A stretch of 64,000 nucleotides of DNA from Caulobacter sp. CCUG 60055 (GTDB taxonomy: Bacteria; Pseudomonadota; Alphaproteobacteria; Caulobacterales; Caulobacteraceae), in contig NZ_PUIC01000010.1 of assembly GCF_022750545.1 (NCBI RefSeq), positions 100,548-164,547 of the forward strand. The letters run 5' to 3'. A program made the translations under genes and the position numbers. Positions 30,671 through 38,533 of the stretch are shown here, in pieces. Positions within the stretch are counted from its first letter, which is position 1. Every line of letters begins with the position of its first letter. The notes below the pieces were generated by a model, which saw only the letters and a program-made list of their open reading frames with translations, did no database searches and was not told where the DNA came from.

Positions 30671-30746
30671 GGGGCTATAGCTCAGTTGGTAGAGCGCTTG
30701 AATGGCATTCAAGAGGTCAGCGGTTCGACTCCGCTTAGCTCCACCA
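30671..30746 (+). tRNA. tRNA-Ala (anticodon GGC)
   Basis: This is a 76-base cloverleaf with CCA encoded. The acceptor stem begins GGGGCTA and closes with TAGCTCC. The D arm contains GCTCAGTTGGTAGAGC, the anticodon stem CTTGA/TCAAG encloses the 7-base loop ATGGCAT with anticodon GGC, and the T arm is GCGGTTCGACTCCGC. GGC reads the Ala codons GCC and GCU, which are abundant in this G+C-rich genome. A strong terminator follows three bases after the CCA. Confidence 0.97.
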
Positions 30747-30749
30747 TAG

Positions 30750-30780
30750 GACCCTCGCCGTAAAACGGCGGGGGTCTTTC
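30750..30780 (+). terminator. Rho-independent terminator of tRNA-Ala
   Basis: GACCCTCGCCG at 30750-30760 pairs with CGGCGGGGGTC at 30766-30776 (11 bp, one G-T pair) around TAAAA, followed by TTTC. It starts three bases after the tRNA 3' end. Confidence 0.8.
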
Positions 30781-30784
30781 CTTA

Positions 30785-30937
30785 TGGAAATCCGGCGTCG
30801 CGGCCCTCGCGCTGGCGATCCTGGGCGGCGTCCTCTCCCACAGGGTCTTTGAGCGCCCGGTCGCGCGGGCGCTGAAGACGACGCCCGCACGGCCGCTCGC
30901 CGTGGCGGCGGAACCACGGGAGGCCTCAGCCTCGTAA
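30785..30937 (+). pseudogene. C-terminal remnant of an acyltransferase family 3 gene
   Basis: Read in the frame that ends at the TAA at 30935-30937, the DNA encodes a hydrophobic helix (VAALALAILGGVLSHRVFE) then RPVARALK and an alanine/proline-rich tail. This is the usual end of OafA/YrhL-type integral-membrane O-acyltransferases, where the last helix is followed by a (Y/H)R-x-(F/I)E(R/K)P motif. No start codon, upstream helices or catalytic N-terminus are present; the frame runs back into the tRNA terminator within a few codons. It therefore looks like the tail of a gene whose body was lost. Chance resemblance in G+C-rich DNA is possible but the motif match is good. Confidence 0.55.
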
Positions 30938-31070
30938 GCCAGCGACAACGGCAAGGGGAAAGGCAGGGGCGGCCGCCGGGCCCGTTCTCCGAGCCCCGGC
31001 GGATCGACGGCTTCCAGTCCGCCCCGGACGGCTGGCTTGGGGTTTTCCCCGATCCTTGGACCAGGAGCCG

Positions 31071-31100
31071 CTTGAAACGACATGGAGGCGTCGCCAAATA
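31071..31100 (+). promoter_or_regulatory. Possible heat-shock promoter of hsp20
   Basis: CTTGAA at 31071-31076 and CCAAATA at 31094-31100 are 17 bases apart and lie about 80 bases upstream of the hsp20 start. The first element matches the alphaproteobacterial sigma-32 -35 region (CTTGAA), the second only partly matches its -10 region. Together with the small heat-shock gene downstream this is suggestive, not shown. Confidence 0.3.
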
Positions 31101-31179
31101 CGTCGCGTGTCGATGAGGCCGGCGCCTGAAAGGGCTGGTCTCGTCGAACGAAGTCGCTTCACGCACGAGGGCTTCGCCT

Positions 31180-31605
31180 ATGACCCGTACGATCCTGTTC
31201 GACAGCCCTTTTCTGCTGGGGTTCGAGCACACTCGCTCGCTGATCGAGCGGGCGGCCAAGGCCGCCTCCGAGAGCTATCCCCCCTACAATGTCGAGGACG
31301 TCGGCGAGAACCGCGTGCGGATCACCCTGGCGGTGGCCGGGTTCGCGCCCGACCAGCTGCACGTGACCATCGAGGACAACCAGCTCACCGTCGCCGGCCG
31401 GCGCGAGCCAGAGGCCGCCAACGGCGGCGACAAGGCCTATCTGCATCGCGGCATCGCCGCGCGCGGCTTCCTGCGCACCTTCGTCCTGGCCGACGGCATG
31501 GACGTGGAGAGCGCCACCCTTGAGCACGGCCTGCTGCATGTCGACGTGGTGCGGCCCGAACCCGAGAAGCAGGTCCGCCGCATCGCCATCCGCACGGCGG
31601 GCTGA
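31180..31605 (+). CDS. Small heat-shock protein, Hsp20/IbpA family
   Basis: This 141-residue ATP-independent chaperone has the alpha-crystallin domain from about residue 33 (YPPYNVEDVGENRVRITLAVAGF) to about residue 125, including the ITIEDNQLTVAGRR-like strand and the RGFLRTFVLADGMDV signature. A short variable N-terminus precedes it, starting with the MTRTILFDSPFLLGFE pattern common to the IbpA group. It presumably holds unfolding proteins in the cytoplasm. A DUF1150 gene follows 131 bases later, a frequent pairing in alphaproteobacteria. Confidence 0.93.
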   Translation: MTRTILFDSPFLLGFEHTRSLIERAAKAASESYPPYNVEDVGENRVRITLAVAGFAPDQLHVTIEDNQLTVAGRREPEAANGGDKAYLHRGIAARGFLRTFVLADGMDVESATLEHGLLHVDVVRPEPEKQVRRIAIRTAG

Positions 31606-31736
31606 GGTCCTCGCCGACGCCCCAGGGGCCGATCGAGACGGCGGCCCCGCATCCTTCCCCGTCCGTCTTCCGACGCCCCGCGACCGGCTGCAACAAGCGG
31701 TCCGTTGAGGCGTTCAATTTCTCAGAGGAGGTGGTC

Positions 31737-31973
31737 ATGATGACGCCGCACCTGACAAACGAAGCCTTCGCCGCCCTGGGCGCGCCCGACCTGGTCTATG
31801 TGCGGCCCGTCACGGCCGCCGAGATCACGGCCCTGGGCGTCGATCTGGATCCGGATCAGATTCTTTACGCGGTCCACCGCGCCGACGGCGAACGCCTGGC
31901 GGTGATGGAAGACCGTGATTCGGCCATGGCCGCGGCCATCGCCCACGAACTGGCGCCCGTCTCGGTCCACTGA
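31737..31973 (+). CDS. DUF1150 family protein
   Basis: This is a 78-residue protein of unknown function. It matches the DUF1150 pattern: DLVYVRPVTAAEI, then DPDQILYAVHRADGERLAVMEDRDSAMAAA split by a short turn, which reads as one alpha/beta unit. A strong AGGAGG ribosome site at 31726-31731 lies five bases before the ATG at 31737 and eight before a second ATG at 31740, so either may be used. It lies downstream of hsp20 on the same strand, and this family is often found beside small heat-shock genes in alphaproteobacteria. Confidence 0.85.
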   Translation: MMTPHLTNEAFAALGAPDLVYVRPVTAAEITALGVDLDPDQILYAVHRADGERLAVMEDRDSAMAAAIAHELAPVSVH

Positions 31974-32006
31974 GGCGAAGAAGGGGGCGCCAGGCCCCGG
32001 CCGCGG

Positions 32007-32471
32007 TCAGGCGGCCGAGGGCTGGGCCTCGCGCGCCAGCAGGGCGTGGATGGCGTCGACGGCCCCGGCCTGACGCAGCTGCTCCCGGATCTCGGGTTTG
32101 CGCAGCAGGCGCGAGACGCGCGCCAGGGCGCGCAGATGCTCCGAGCCCGATTGCTCCGGCGCGAACAGGGCCAGCAGCAGGTCGACGGGCTGGTCGTCCA
32201 TCGAATCGAAGGCGACCGGCGCCTCCAGCCGCACGAACACGGCCCGCATGCGGTCCAGGCCCGGCAGGCGGGCGTGCGGCACGGCCACGCCGAAGCCCAC
32301 CCCCGTCGAGCCGGCCTCCTCGCGTTCGATGAGCGCGTCGAGAATCTCGGCGGGCTTCAAGTCGAAGCTGCGGGCGGCGATCTCGGCGATCACCGCCAGG
32401 GCCTGGCGCTTCGACGATGCGCTCACGCGCGGCGAGATAGCGCCGCGATCCAGCAAATCCCCGATGTCCAT
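32007..32471 (-). CDS. ptsN: PTS IIA-like nitrogen regulatory protein
   Basis: This 154-residue cytoplasmic EIIA-Ntr protein of the nitrogen PTS is phosphorylated by NPr. The phospho-acceptor is His66 in GVAVPHARLPGL, and the FAPEQSGSEHLRALARVSRLL segment is family-typical. The ATG at 32471-32469 starts the MDIGDLL family N-terminus; sequence further upstream is unrelated. It lies 61 bases after hpf and downstream of rpoN, the classic rpoN-hpf-ptsN order. Confidence 0.95.
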   Translation of the reverse strand: MDIGDLLDRGAISPRVSASSKRQALAVIAEIAARSFDLKPAEILDALIEREEAGSTGVGFGVAVPHARLPGLDRMRAVFVRLEAPVAFDSMDDQPVDLLLALFAPEQSGSEHLRALARVSRLLRKPEIREQLRQAGAVDAIHALLAREAQPSAA

Positions 32472-32532
32472 ACGCTCAGTCGTGCTCCAACAACCCGCCA
32501 GCCTCCCAACAACTCGGTGAGGCGGCGGCGGC

Positions 32533-33153
32533 TCAGCCCTTATCGCGCCCGTTTGACGATTTTGTGCGTTCGGGATCGATCCAGCCGATATTTCCGTCGG
32601 TTCGGCGGTACACAACCGACAAGCCCCCGTGGGCGGCGTTCCTAAACACGATCGCCGGGGTTTCAGTCAAGTCCAGCTCCATCACCGCCATCGAAACGGT
32701 CATGGTCTTCAGCTCGGCCTCGGTCTCGGCGATGACCACCGCCGCGGGCGGAGTCGAGGGGTGTTCCTCGTCCGTGTCCCAATCCTCGGCGGAGACGTCC
32801 TCGGGCGCGCGCAGCACGTAGAAGGCCGCCGTCTCGGCCGCCTTGGCCGTCGCGGCGGAGGAATGGCTCTTGAGCCGCTGCTTGTAGCGCCGGACGCGCG
32901 TCTCGATCTTGGCCAGCGCGGCGTCGAAGGCGCCATGCGCGTCGCCGCCGAGGCCGTGGCTTTGCAGCTGCTGGCCCGAGGCGAGCTTGACCGAGCAATC
33001 GACCCGGAAGGCGTAGCCTTCGCGGCTGACCACGACGTCGGCGTCGCCGCCGCGTTCGAAATACTTGCCGATGCTTGTGGAGATTTCGTCGGCGACCCGC
33101 ATTCGCAGGGCCTCCCCGACGTCGACATGCTTGCCGGAAACTTGGACTTGCAT
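32533..33153 (-). CDS. hpf: Ribosome hibernation promoting factor, long form
   Basis: This 206-residue protein joins an N-terminal S30AE domain (MQVQVSGKHVDVGEALRMRV to about residue 105) to a C-terminal dimerisation domain from about residue 145 (TVSMAVMELDLTETPAIVFRNA then VVYRRTDGNIGWIDP). The long form pairs two 70S ribosomes into 100S dimers during stationary phase or stress. Start ATG at 33153-33151. It lies between rpoN and ptsN. Confidence 0.96.
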   Translation of the reverse strand: MQVQVSGKHVDVGEALRMRVADEISTSIGKYFERGGDADVVVSREGYAFRVDCSVKLASGQQLQSHGLGGDAHGAFDAALAKIETRVRRYKQRLKSHSSAATAKAAETAAFYVLRAPEDVSAEDWDTDEEHPSTPPAAVVIAETEAELKTMTVSMAVMELDLTETPAIVFRNAAHGGLSVVYRRTDGNIGWIDPERTKSSNGRDKG

Positions 33154-33239
33154 GAGGCCAGTGCAGACCCGGGCGACCCCGGTGTCAAGCCGGATGAATC
33201 AGGAGTCCACGCACGCTTTCTTGAACGCCCGGGATGGAA

Positions 33240-34751
33240 CTAGGACGCCTCGCGCAGAATGCGCCGGCGCTCCACCGACGACGGAATCCGCATGGCCTCG
33301 CGGTATTTCGCCACGGTGCGCCGGGCGATGTCGACGCCGGCCTCCTTGAGGATCTCGACGATGCGGTCGTCGGACAGCACGCCCTCGGCGGCCCGTTCGG
33401 CGTCGATCAGGCCGCGGATGCGGTGGCGCACGCTCTCGGCCGACAGCGCTTCCCCGCCGACGCTCGACTGGATGGCGGCGGTGAAGAAGAACTTCATCTC
33501 GAACACGCCGCGCGGCGTGGCCAAGTGCTTGTTCGAGGTCACCCGGCTGACGGTCGATTCGTGCATGCCGATGGCGTCGGCGACGGTCTTGAGGTTCAGC
33601 GGCCGCAGGTGCTCGACCCCGAAGGCCAGGAAGCCGTCCTGCTGGCGCACGATCTCGCTGGCGACCTTGAGGATGGTCTTGGCCCGCTGGTCGAGGCTGC
33701 GCATCAGCCAGTTGGCGTCGGCCAGGCATTCGGAGACGAAGGTGCGGTCGGCCTCGCTGCGCGCGCCGCCGGCGATGCGGGCGTGGTAGCGCTGGTCGAC
33801 CAGCAGGCGCGGCAGGGTGTCGGCGTTCAGCTCGACGTGCCACAGCCCGCCTGGCGCCTCGCGCACGAACACGTCGGGGATCACCGGCGCGGCGGGCTCG
33901 CCGCCGAAGGCCGCGCCGGGACGCGGGGTCAGGCCGCGCAGTTCGGCGATCATGTCCTTCAGGTCGTCCTCGTCGACGCCGCAGGCGCGGCGCAGGGCGG
34001 CCATGTCGCGCCGGGCCAGCAGGTCGAGGTTGTCGAGCAGGGCGGCCATGGCCGGATCGAGCCGGTCGCGCTCCCTGAGCTGCAGGGCCAGGCATTCGCG
34101 CACGTCGCGCGCCGCCACGCCGGTGGGCTCGAAGCCTTGCAGGCAGGCCAGCACCGTCTCGACCGCCGCCAGGGCGCAACCCAGCCGCTCGGCGGTCTCC
34201 TCCAGGTCGCAGCGCAGGTAGCCGCCCTCGTCGACGGCGTCGATCAGCACGGCGGCGATGGCCCGCTGAGTCTCGGGCAGGCCGGCGACGGCCAGCTGGT
34301 CGTGCAGGTGCTCGGCCAGGGTCTTCTCGCGCGCCATCTGGGCGTCCAGGCCCTCGCCGTCGGTGTCGAACGAGCCGCCGCGCCCGGCGCGCGACCAGTC
34401 GAGCTGGCCGCCGGCCTGCTGGGCGCCTTCGCCGGCGTCGCCGGTGGCCCGGTCGCCGGGCGAGGCGTCGGCGTAGACGTCGTCGTGGCGGGCGTCGAGG
34501 TCGGCGGCCGCGCCGGCCTCGTCGATTCGGTCGGCGGCCTCCTCCGCGGCCTCGGCGGGGCGGGCGCCCTCGGCGTCGGGTTCATGGTCGCGTTCGTCGC
34601 GTTGGAGCAGGGGATTGCGCTCGAGCTCGGCCTCGACATAGGCCTCCAGCTCGAGGTTCGACAGCTGCAGAAGCTTGATCGCCTGCTGCAGCTGCGGCGT
34701 GATGACAAGGCCCTGGCCCTGCCGGAGCTCTAATCGCGGACTGAGCGCCAA
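33240..34751 (-). CDS. rpoN: RNA polymerase sigma-54 factor
   Basis: This 503-residue alternative sigma factor binds -24/-12 promoters and needs an AAA+ activator. Region I is visible at the N-terminus (RLELRQGQGLVITPQLQQAI), an acidic region II at about residues 50-130, the core-binding and HTH regions follow, and the RpoN box ARRTVAKYRE lies near residue 480. The start is a TTG at 34751-34749, with AGGGG upstream; the family sequence begins immediately. In Caulobacter sigma-54 drives flagellar and stalk genes. A TTAACCAT half-site lies 56 bases upstream. Confidence 0.96.
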   Translation of the reverse strand: MALSPRLELRQGQGLVITPQLQQAIKLLQLSNLELEAYVEAELERNPLLQRDERDHEPDAEGARPAEAAEEAADRIDEAGAAADLDARHDDVYADASPGDRATGDAGEGAQQAGGQLDWSRAGRGGSFDTDGEGLDAQMAREKTLAEHLHDQLAVAGLPETQRAIAAVLIDAVDEGGYLRCDLEETAERLGCALAAVETVLACLQGFEPTGVAARDVRECLALQLRERDRLDPAMAALLDNLDLLARRDMAALRRACGVDEDDLKDMIAELRGLTPRPGAAFGGEPAAPVIPDVFVREAPGGLWHVELNADTLPRLLVDQRYHARIAGGARSEADRTFVSECLADANWLMRSLDQRAKTILKVASEIVRQQDGFLAFGVEHLRPLNLKTVADAIGMHESTVSRVTSNKHLATPRGVFEMKFFFTAAIQSSVGGEALSAESVRHRIRGLIDAERAAEGVLSDDRIVEILKEAGVDIARRTVAKYREAMRIPSSVERRRILREAS

Positions 34752-34806
34752 TGCGCACCCCTGGCCTGAAACTTGCTTGCCAGCCTAAGGCCGTCAATGC
34801 CACCGA

Positions 34807-34814
34807 ATGGTTAA
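34807..34814 (-). promoter_or_regulatory. CtrA-type half-site upstream of rpoN
   Basis: On the reverse strand this reads TTAACCAT, the reported half-site for the cell-cycle regulator CtrA, and it is 56-63 bases before the rpoN TTG, in the intergenic region shared with the divergent GreA-like gene. Eight bases is short and chance occurrence is possible. Confidence 0.35.
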
Positions 34815-34907
34815 CGGGCGCTCAGGAATCCCCGGCGGCGGTTCGGGACGGGGCGCGGCGGGCCGTCCTGCGTTGAACGACCCCGTCCGACCGACTAGGT
34901 GATGGGG

Positions 34908-35387
34908 ATGAGCGTCGCCTTCACCAAGGAACAGGACAGCGAAGCGGCCGCCGCCGACCTGCCGGACCGGCCGATATCGCCGCACCCCAATCTCGTCACG
35001 CCGAACGGGCTGGCGGCGCTGGACGCCGCCCTGGCCGAGGCGCGGGCGGCCTACGCCGCGGCGCAGGCCGGCGACGTGCAGGCCGACCGCACGGCGATGG
35101 CGCGGGCGACGCGGGACCTTCGCTATTACGCGGCCCGGCGGGCCAGCGCGCAGCGGGTCGAGCTGGATGAGAGCGTCCAGGCGGTGCAGTTCGGCGGAAC
35201 GGTCACCTTCGACCGCGAGGACGGGCGGCGGCAGACCTTCCGCATCGTCGGCGAGGACGAGGCCGATCCGGCCAAGGGCGCGGTGTCCTACGTCTCGCCC
35301 CTGGCCCAGGCCCTGCTGGGCAAGGCCGTCGGCGATGTCGCCGCTCTGGCCGGGCGGGAGATCGAGGTCGTGGCCGTCGGGGTCTAG
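34908..35387 (+). CDS. GreA/GreB family elongation factor-like protein
   Basis: This 159-residue protein has an N-terminal linker (DRPISPHPNLVTPNGLAAL), an alanine-rich helical hairpin at about residues 35-85, and a C-terminal FKBP-like GreA domain (FGGTVTFDRE, FRIVGEDEADPAKGAVSYVSPLAQALLGK split by turns). GreA/GreB proteins stimulate transcript cleavage by stalled RNA polymerase; the extra N-terminal linker marks a paralogue whose exact role is unclear, and it could be a Rnk-like polymerase-binding protein. The ATG at 34908 follows AGGTGA by five bases; GTG/ATG codons at 34899 and 34902 are alternatives. Its TAG shares CTAG with the convergent lptB stop. Confidence 0.82.
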   Translation: MSVAFTKEQDSEAAAADLPDRPISPHPNLVTPNGLAALDAALAEARAAYAAAQAGDVQADRTAMARATRDLRYYAARRASAQRVELDESVQAVQFGGTVTFDREDGRRQTFRIVGEDEADPAKGAVSYVSPLAQALLGKAVGDVAALAGREIEVVAVGV

Positions 35388-36139
35388 CTGAAGCGGTCGC
35401 CCAGATAGACGCGGCGCACTTCCGGGTCGGCGAGGATCTCGTCGGGGCGGCCCTCGAACAGCACCTCGCCCGCGTGGATGATCGAGGCGCGGTCGATGAT
35501 GTCGAGGGTCTCGCGGACGTTGTGGTCGGTGATCAGGATGCCGATGCCCCGCCCCTTGAGATAGGCCACCACCTCGCGGATGTCGTTGATGGCGAGGGGG
35601 TCGATGCCGGCGAAGGGCTCGTCCAGCAGCATGAACGACGGTTCGCTGGCCAGGGCGCGGGCGATCTCGACGCGCCGCCGCTCGCCGCCGGACAGCGACA
35701 CGGCGGGCGCCTTGCGCAGGTGCTCGATGCGCAGTTCCTCAAGCAGTTCGGTGACGGTGGCCCGGGCCTTGCGGCGGTCGCGCTCGCGCATCTCGACCAC
35801 AGCCATGACGTTCTGCTCGACGGTCATGCCGCGGAAGATCGAGGCCTCCTGCGGCAGGTAGCCGACGCCCATGCGGGCGCGCTGGTACATCGGCTGGGCG
35901 GTGATGTTCTCGCCGTCCAGGTAGATCGCGCCGTAATCGACGGGGATCAGGCCGGTGACCATGTAGAAGCAGGTGGTCTTGCCCGCGCCGTTCGGCCCCA
36001 GCAGGCCGGCGACCTCGCCGCGCTCCAGGCGCAGGCTGACATTGTTGACGACGGCCCGCCCGCGGAACGACTTGCCGATGGATTCGACCACCAGGCCGGC
36101 GCCGACGTCGGCCTGCGTCCCGAAATTCATGAACTGCAA
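35384..36139 (-). CDS. lptB: LPS export ABC transporter ATP-binding protein
   Basis: This 251-residue ATPase powers LPS extraction from the inner membrane with LptF/LptG. Walker A GPNGAGKTT is at residues 48-56, the signature VSLSGGERRRVEIARA is near 147-162, and Walker B FMLLDEPFAGID follows. The N-terminus has about 15 extra residues before the domain, and a second ATG three codons in (36130) is also possible. It lies downstream of lptA on the same strand (gap 67 bases), within rnd-lptC-lptA-lptB. Confidence 0.96.
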   Translation of the reverse strand: MQFMNFGTQADVGAGLVVESIGKSFRGRAVVNNVSLRLERGEVAGLLGPNGAGKTTCFYMVTGLIPVDYGAIYLDGENITAQPMYQRARMGVGYLPQEASIFRGMTVEQNVMAVVEMRERDRRKARATVTELLEELRIEHLRKAPAVSLSGGERRRVEIARALASEPSFMLLDEPFAGIDPLAINDIREVVAYLKGRGIGILITDHNVRETLDIIDRASIIHAGEVLFEGRPDEILADPEVRRVYLGDRFS

Positions 36140-36206
36140 CGTCAGGTCTCCGACGCGACGGAAAAGAACAGGGCGGCCCGGCGCGGCGCGCCGGCGCCCG
36201 CGAGGA

Positions 36207-36815
36207 TCATTGCGGCTTGCTCGCCGGCTTGTCGGTCGGCTTGGCGGCGGGCTTGCCCGAGGCGTTGTCGTCCTTGGGGTAGAAGACGCCGCTCACCCGG
36301 TTGGGCTTGCCCCGGCCCTTGGCCGCGGCGTCCATGGTGCCGCTGCCGTCCTTGACGTGGATGACCATGCGGTCGCCCTTGACCACGTTCTGGTCCTGCA
36401 CGGCGACGACGCCGCCGGTCATGACGATCTGGTCGTTGTCGGCGGTGTAGACGGCGTGGTCGCCGCGCACCCGGCGTTCGGGCGTGACGTAATAGACGTC
36501 GCCGTCGGCCTCCATGCGGTCGAGGTCGCCGCACTGCTGCTGGCCCGGCTGGCCGTTCGGGCCCGGCTTGGTCGGCGGACCCTTCTTGAAATAGACCTTG
36601 AGCACGGCCGAGCGCAGGCGGCTCTGGTCCTGCACCGCCTCGACCGCGCCGCGCCAAATGTTCAGGCACTGGCTCTGGGCCGCCTCGGTCTCGTCGCCGG
36701 TGACATGCACGGGGGACTTGCTCGAAGGCTGGAGCTGCGCCCAGGCGGTCTCGCCCAGCAGGCTGGTCGCGCTCAACAGTCCTGCAAGGGTCAAGGTGGC
36801 GGCTACGCGCTTCAT
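36207..36815 (-). CDS. lptA: LPS transport periplasmic protein LptA
   Basis: This 202-residue protein would bridge inner and outer membranes for LPS transport. A signal peptide is evident (MKRVAATLTLAGLLSATSLL then GETAWAQ cleavage near residue 26), followed by an OstA-like beta-jellyroll core (PVHVTGDETEAAQSQ, NIWRGAVEAVQDQSRLRS, MEADGDVYYVTPERRVRGDHAVYTADNDQIVMTG split over several strands) and a Lys/Pro-rich tail. The ATG at 36815-36813 begins the signal; an upstream in-frame ATG would add MPKDPER. It is followed by lptB and preceded by lptC. Confidence 0.92.
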   Translation of the reverse strand: MKRVAATLTLAGLLSATSLLGETAWAQLQPSSKSPVHVTGDETEAAQSQCLNIWRGAVEAVQDQSRLRSAVLKVYFKKGPPTKPGPNGQPGQQQCGDLDRMEADGDVYYVTPERRVRGDHAVYTADNDQIVMTGGVVAVQDQNVVKGDRMVIHVKDGSGTMDAAAKGRGKPNRVSGVFYPKDDNASGKPAAKPTDKPASKPQ

Positions 36816-36863
36816 TCGCTCGGGGTCCTTCGGCACGGCGCGGTCTCGCGCGCCAAGTCCTTC

Positions 36864-37499
36864 TTAGTCTCGTTTGATAACGCCGTGAACATTGCCGCGA
36901 AAGATGATGCGGTCGCCCTTGTCGTACACGGTGTAGGTGTCGCCCTGGATCTGGCCGCGCGGGCCGTCGCCGGCGATCGGCGCGTCGCCGGTGATGATGC
37001 CGGTGTTGGTGTCGACGGTGGCCTTCTCGGTCTTGAAGGTGGTGCCGTCGGCGTGGACGAACACGACGTTGGTGTCCAGGTGCATGATCTTGTCGTCCTC
37101 ACGGTAGATGCCGTGATCGGCGGTGATCCTGGTCTGGTTCGGGGCGTTTATGTTCATGTTCATGGTCGGGTGGTCGAGCGCGATCCGTTGCAGGTCGTGC
37201 TCGTCGCGCACCGCCGCGCGGGCCCCCATCACATAGGGCTGGCCGCTGGTGTTGCGGCCGTAGAACAGCGGCGTCAGCATGCGCAGCGCCACCGGACCGC
37301 TGGGGGCCTCGACCGGCCGGCCGACGGTGGACTTGTACAGCACCCAGCCCCCCAGCGCCGCCAGGATGGCCAGGATCACCACCGGCAGCAGCACCCGGAA
37401 GACGTGGATCATCGTCGAGCGGGCCCGCCAGCGGGCCATGCCGCGGCGTCGACGCGCGGCGTCGGGGGGCAGGGCTTGAGCGGATGGGGCGGCGGTCAT
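36864..37499 (-). CDS. lptC: LPS export protein LptC
   Basis: This 211-residue bitopic inner-membrane protein has a basic head, one transmembrane helix at about residues 33-55, and a periplasmic LptC/OstA-like domain (ITADHGIYREDDKIMHL, TTFKTEKATVDTNTGII, GDAPIAGDGPRGQIQGDTY). It links the LptBFG complex to LptA. Start ATG at 37499-37497, 11 bases after the RNase D stop, so the two are probably co-transcribed. The frame stays open further upstream into the RNase D gene without family sequence. Confidence 0.92.
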   Translation of the reverse strand: MTAAPSAQALPPDAARRRRGMARWRARSTMIHVFRVLLPVVILAILAALGGWVLYKSTVGRPVEAPSGPVALRMLTPLFYGRNTSGQPYVMGARAAVRDEHDLQRIALDHPTMNMNINAPNQTRITADHGIYREDDKIMHLDTNVVFVHADGTTFKTEKATVDTNTGIITGDAPIAGDGPRGQIQGDTYTVYDKGDRIIFRGNVHGVIKRD

Positions 37500-37510
37500 G
37501 GGACCGGACC

Positions 37511-38125
37511 TCAGGAATGAGCGAAGATGTCGACGTCCTCCCAGCCCGCCAGGTCGAGCTTGGCGCGCCAGGGCAGGAAGTCGAAGCAGGCCTGGGCCAG
37601 GTCCGTGCGGCCCTCGCGGGCCAGCATGGCGTCGAGCCTGGCCTTGAGGGCGTGCAGGTTCAGCACGTCCGAGGCGGCGTAGGTCAATTGTTCGGGGCTG
37701 AGCGCGGCCTGGCCCCAGTCCGAACTCTGCTGGGCCTTGGACATGTCGACGCCGAGCAACTCCTTGGTCACGTCCTTGAGGCCGTGGCGGTCGGTGTAGG
37801 TGCGCGCCAGCTTCGAGGCGATCTTGGTGCAGTAGACCGGCGCGGTGGTCACGCCCAGGTGCAGGGCGAACATGGCGATGTCGAAGCGGCCGAAGTGGAA
37901 GATCTTCAGCACCTTCGGATCGGTCAGCAGGCGCTTGAGGTTCGGGGCGTCGTAGGCCGGCCGGTCGAGCTGGACCACGTGGGCGTCGCCGTCGCCGCTC
38001 GACAACTGGACCACGCACAGCGGGTCGCGGCCCAGGCGCAGGCCCATGGTCTCGGAATCGATCGCCACGGTCGGGCCCAGGTCCAGACCGTCGGGAAGGT
38101 CGCCTTTGTGCAGGTGGATCGCCAA
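37511..38125 (-). CDS. Ribonuclease D-type 3'-5' exonuclease, short form
   Basis: This 204-residue DEDDy exonuclease lacks the HRDC domains of full RNase D. The catalytic motifs are DSET (Asp23, Glu25), the FHFGRFDIAM segment with its Asp, and YAASDVLNLH with the motif-III Tyr and Asp. It would trim RNA 3' ends. The start is at 38125-38123. It is the first gene of the reverse run rnd-lptC-lptA-lptB, a conserved order in Caulobacterales and other alphaproteobacteria. Confidence 0.92.
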   Translation of the reverse strand: MAIHLHKGDLPDGLDLGPTVAIDSETMGLRLGRDPLCVVQLSSGDGDAHVVQLDRPAYDAPNLKRLLTDPKVLKIFHFGRFDIAMFALHLGVTTAPVYCTKIASKLARTYTDRHGLKDVTKELLGVDMSKAQQSSDWGQAALSPEQLTYAASDVLNLHALKARLDAMLAREGRTDLAQACFDFLPWRAKLDLAGWEDVDIFAHS

Positions 38126-38533
38126 ACGAGGCTCCAGAGTTAGCGGCGGCCGCCCATGCTGTCACCGATTCCGGCCTTCCGCCATCGCGGTTTCGGCCTG
38201 TCGTCGAAGGAGGGCGGCGACCAGGGAAGGACCGGGTCCATCCTGGCGACCAATTGATTTCGTTGAGGCTTTTCGGCCTGGCGTGTGTCTTGCGCAGTCC
38301 CCGGAGGTGCTCTCAGGGGGCTGCGTCGGGCGCTTATTTAGTCGCTCTGCTCTGGGGCGACAACAGGGCGGCGGCCGTAGCCGGTTCGGCGAGGCGAGCC
38401 TGCTGCGCCGCAGCCACACCGTCTTGATGGCTCGCGGGTTTTGGGGCTCCTTGCCCGGGCGGCGCCAGATCGGGCGACCAGCCCGGCCGCGGGGGTTCCG
38501 ACGGGGCCGGAAGAGAAGGCATGGAGGCCTGCA
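38126..38533. other. Long intergenic region without a credible gene, with RNA-like hairpins
   Basis: This 408-base gap separates the divergent RNase D and DUF1801 genes. No reading frame in it shows a recognisable family or a good ribosome site except the DUF1801 start at its end. Three hairpins are visible: CCAGG...CCTGG with an inner GGAC/GTCC at 38221-38246, a strong stem at 38292-38326, and GTCGCTC/GGGCGAC further on. It may hold a small RNA or only two promoters. Confidence 0.4.
38292..38326. other. Strong hairpin in intergenic DNA, possible small RNA element
   Basis: GCGCAGTCCCC pairs with GGGGGCTGCGT over 11 bp (two G-T pairs) around a 13-base loop. It is followed within 20 bases by a second stem, GTCGCTC/GGGCGAC. 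No T tract follows on either strand. The family of structured RNA, if any, was not recognised; 4.5S, RNase P, tmRNA and 6S signatures were looked for and not found. Confidence 0.35.

Noticed and set aside
30232-30712. Reverse-strand frames opposite the acidic TIGR02300 tail, one Ser-rich and one Arg-rich
   Set aside because: They simply mirror the Asp/Glu/Ala codons of the acidic tail and run into the tRNA-Ala region.
38126-38533. Known structured RNA such as 6S, 4.5S, tmRNA or RNase P
   Set aside because: The hairpins lack the conserved loops of these RNAs, so the region is only recorded as structured.
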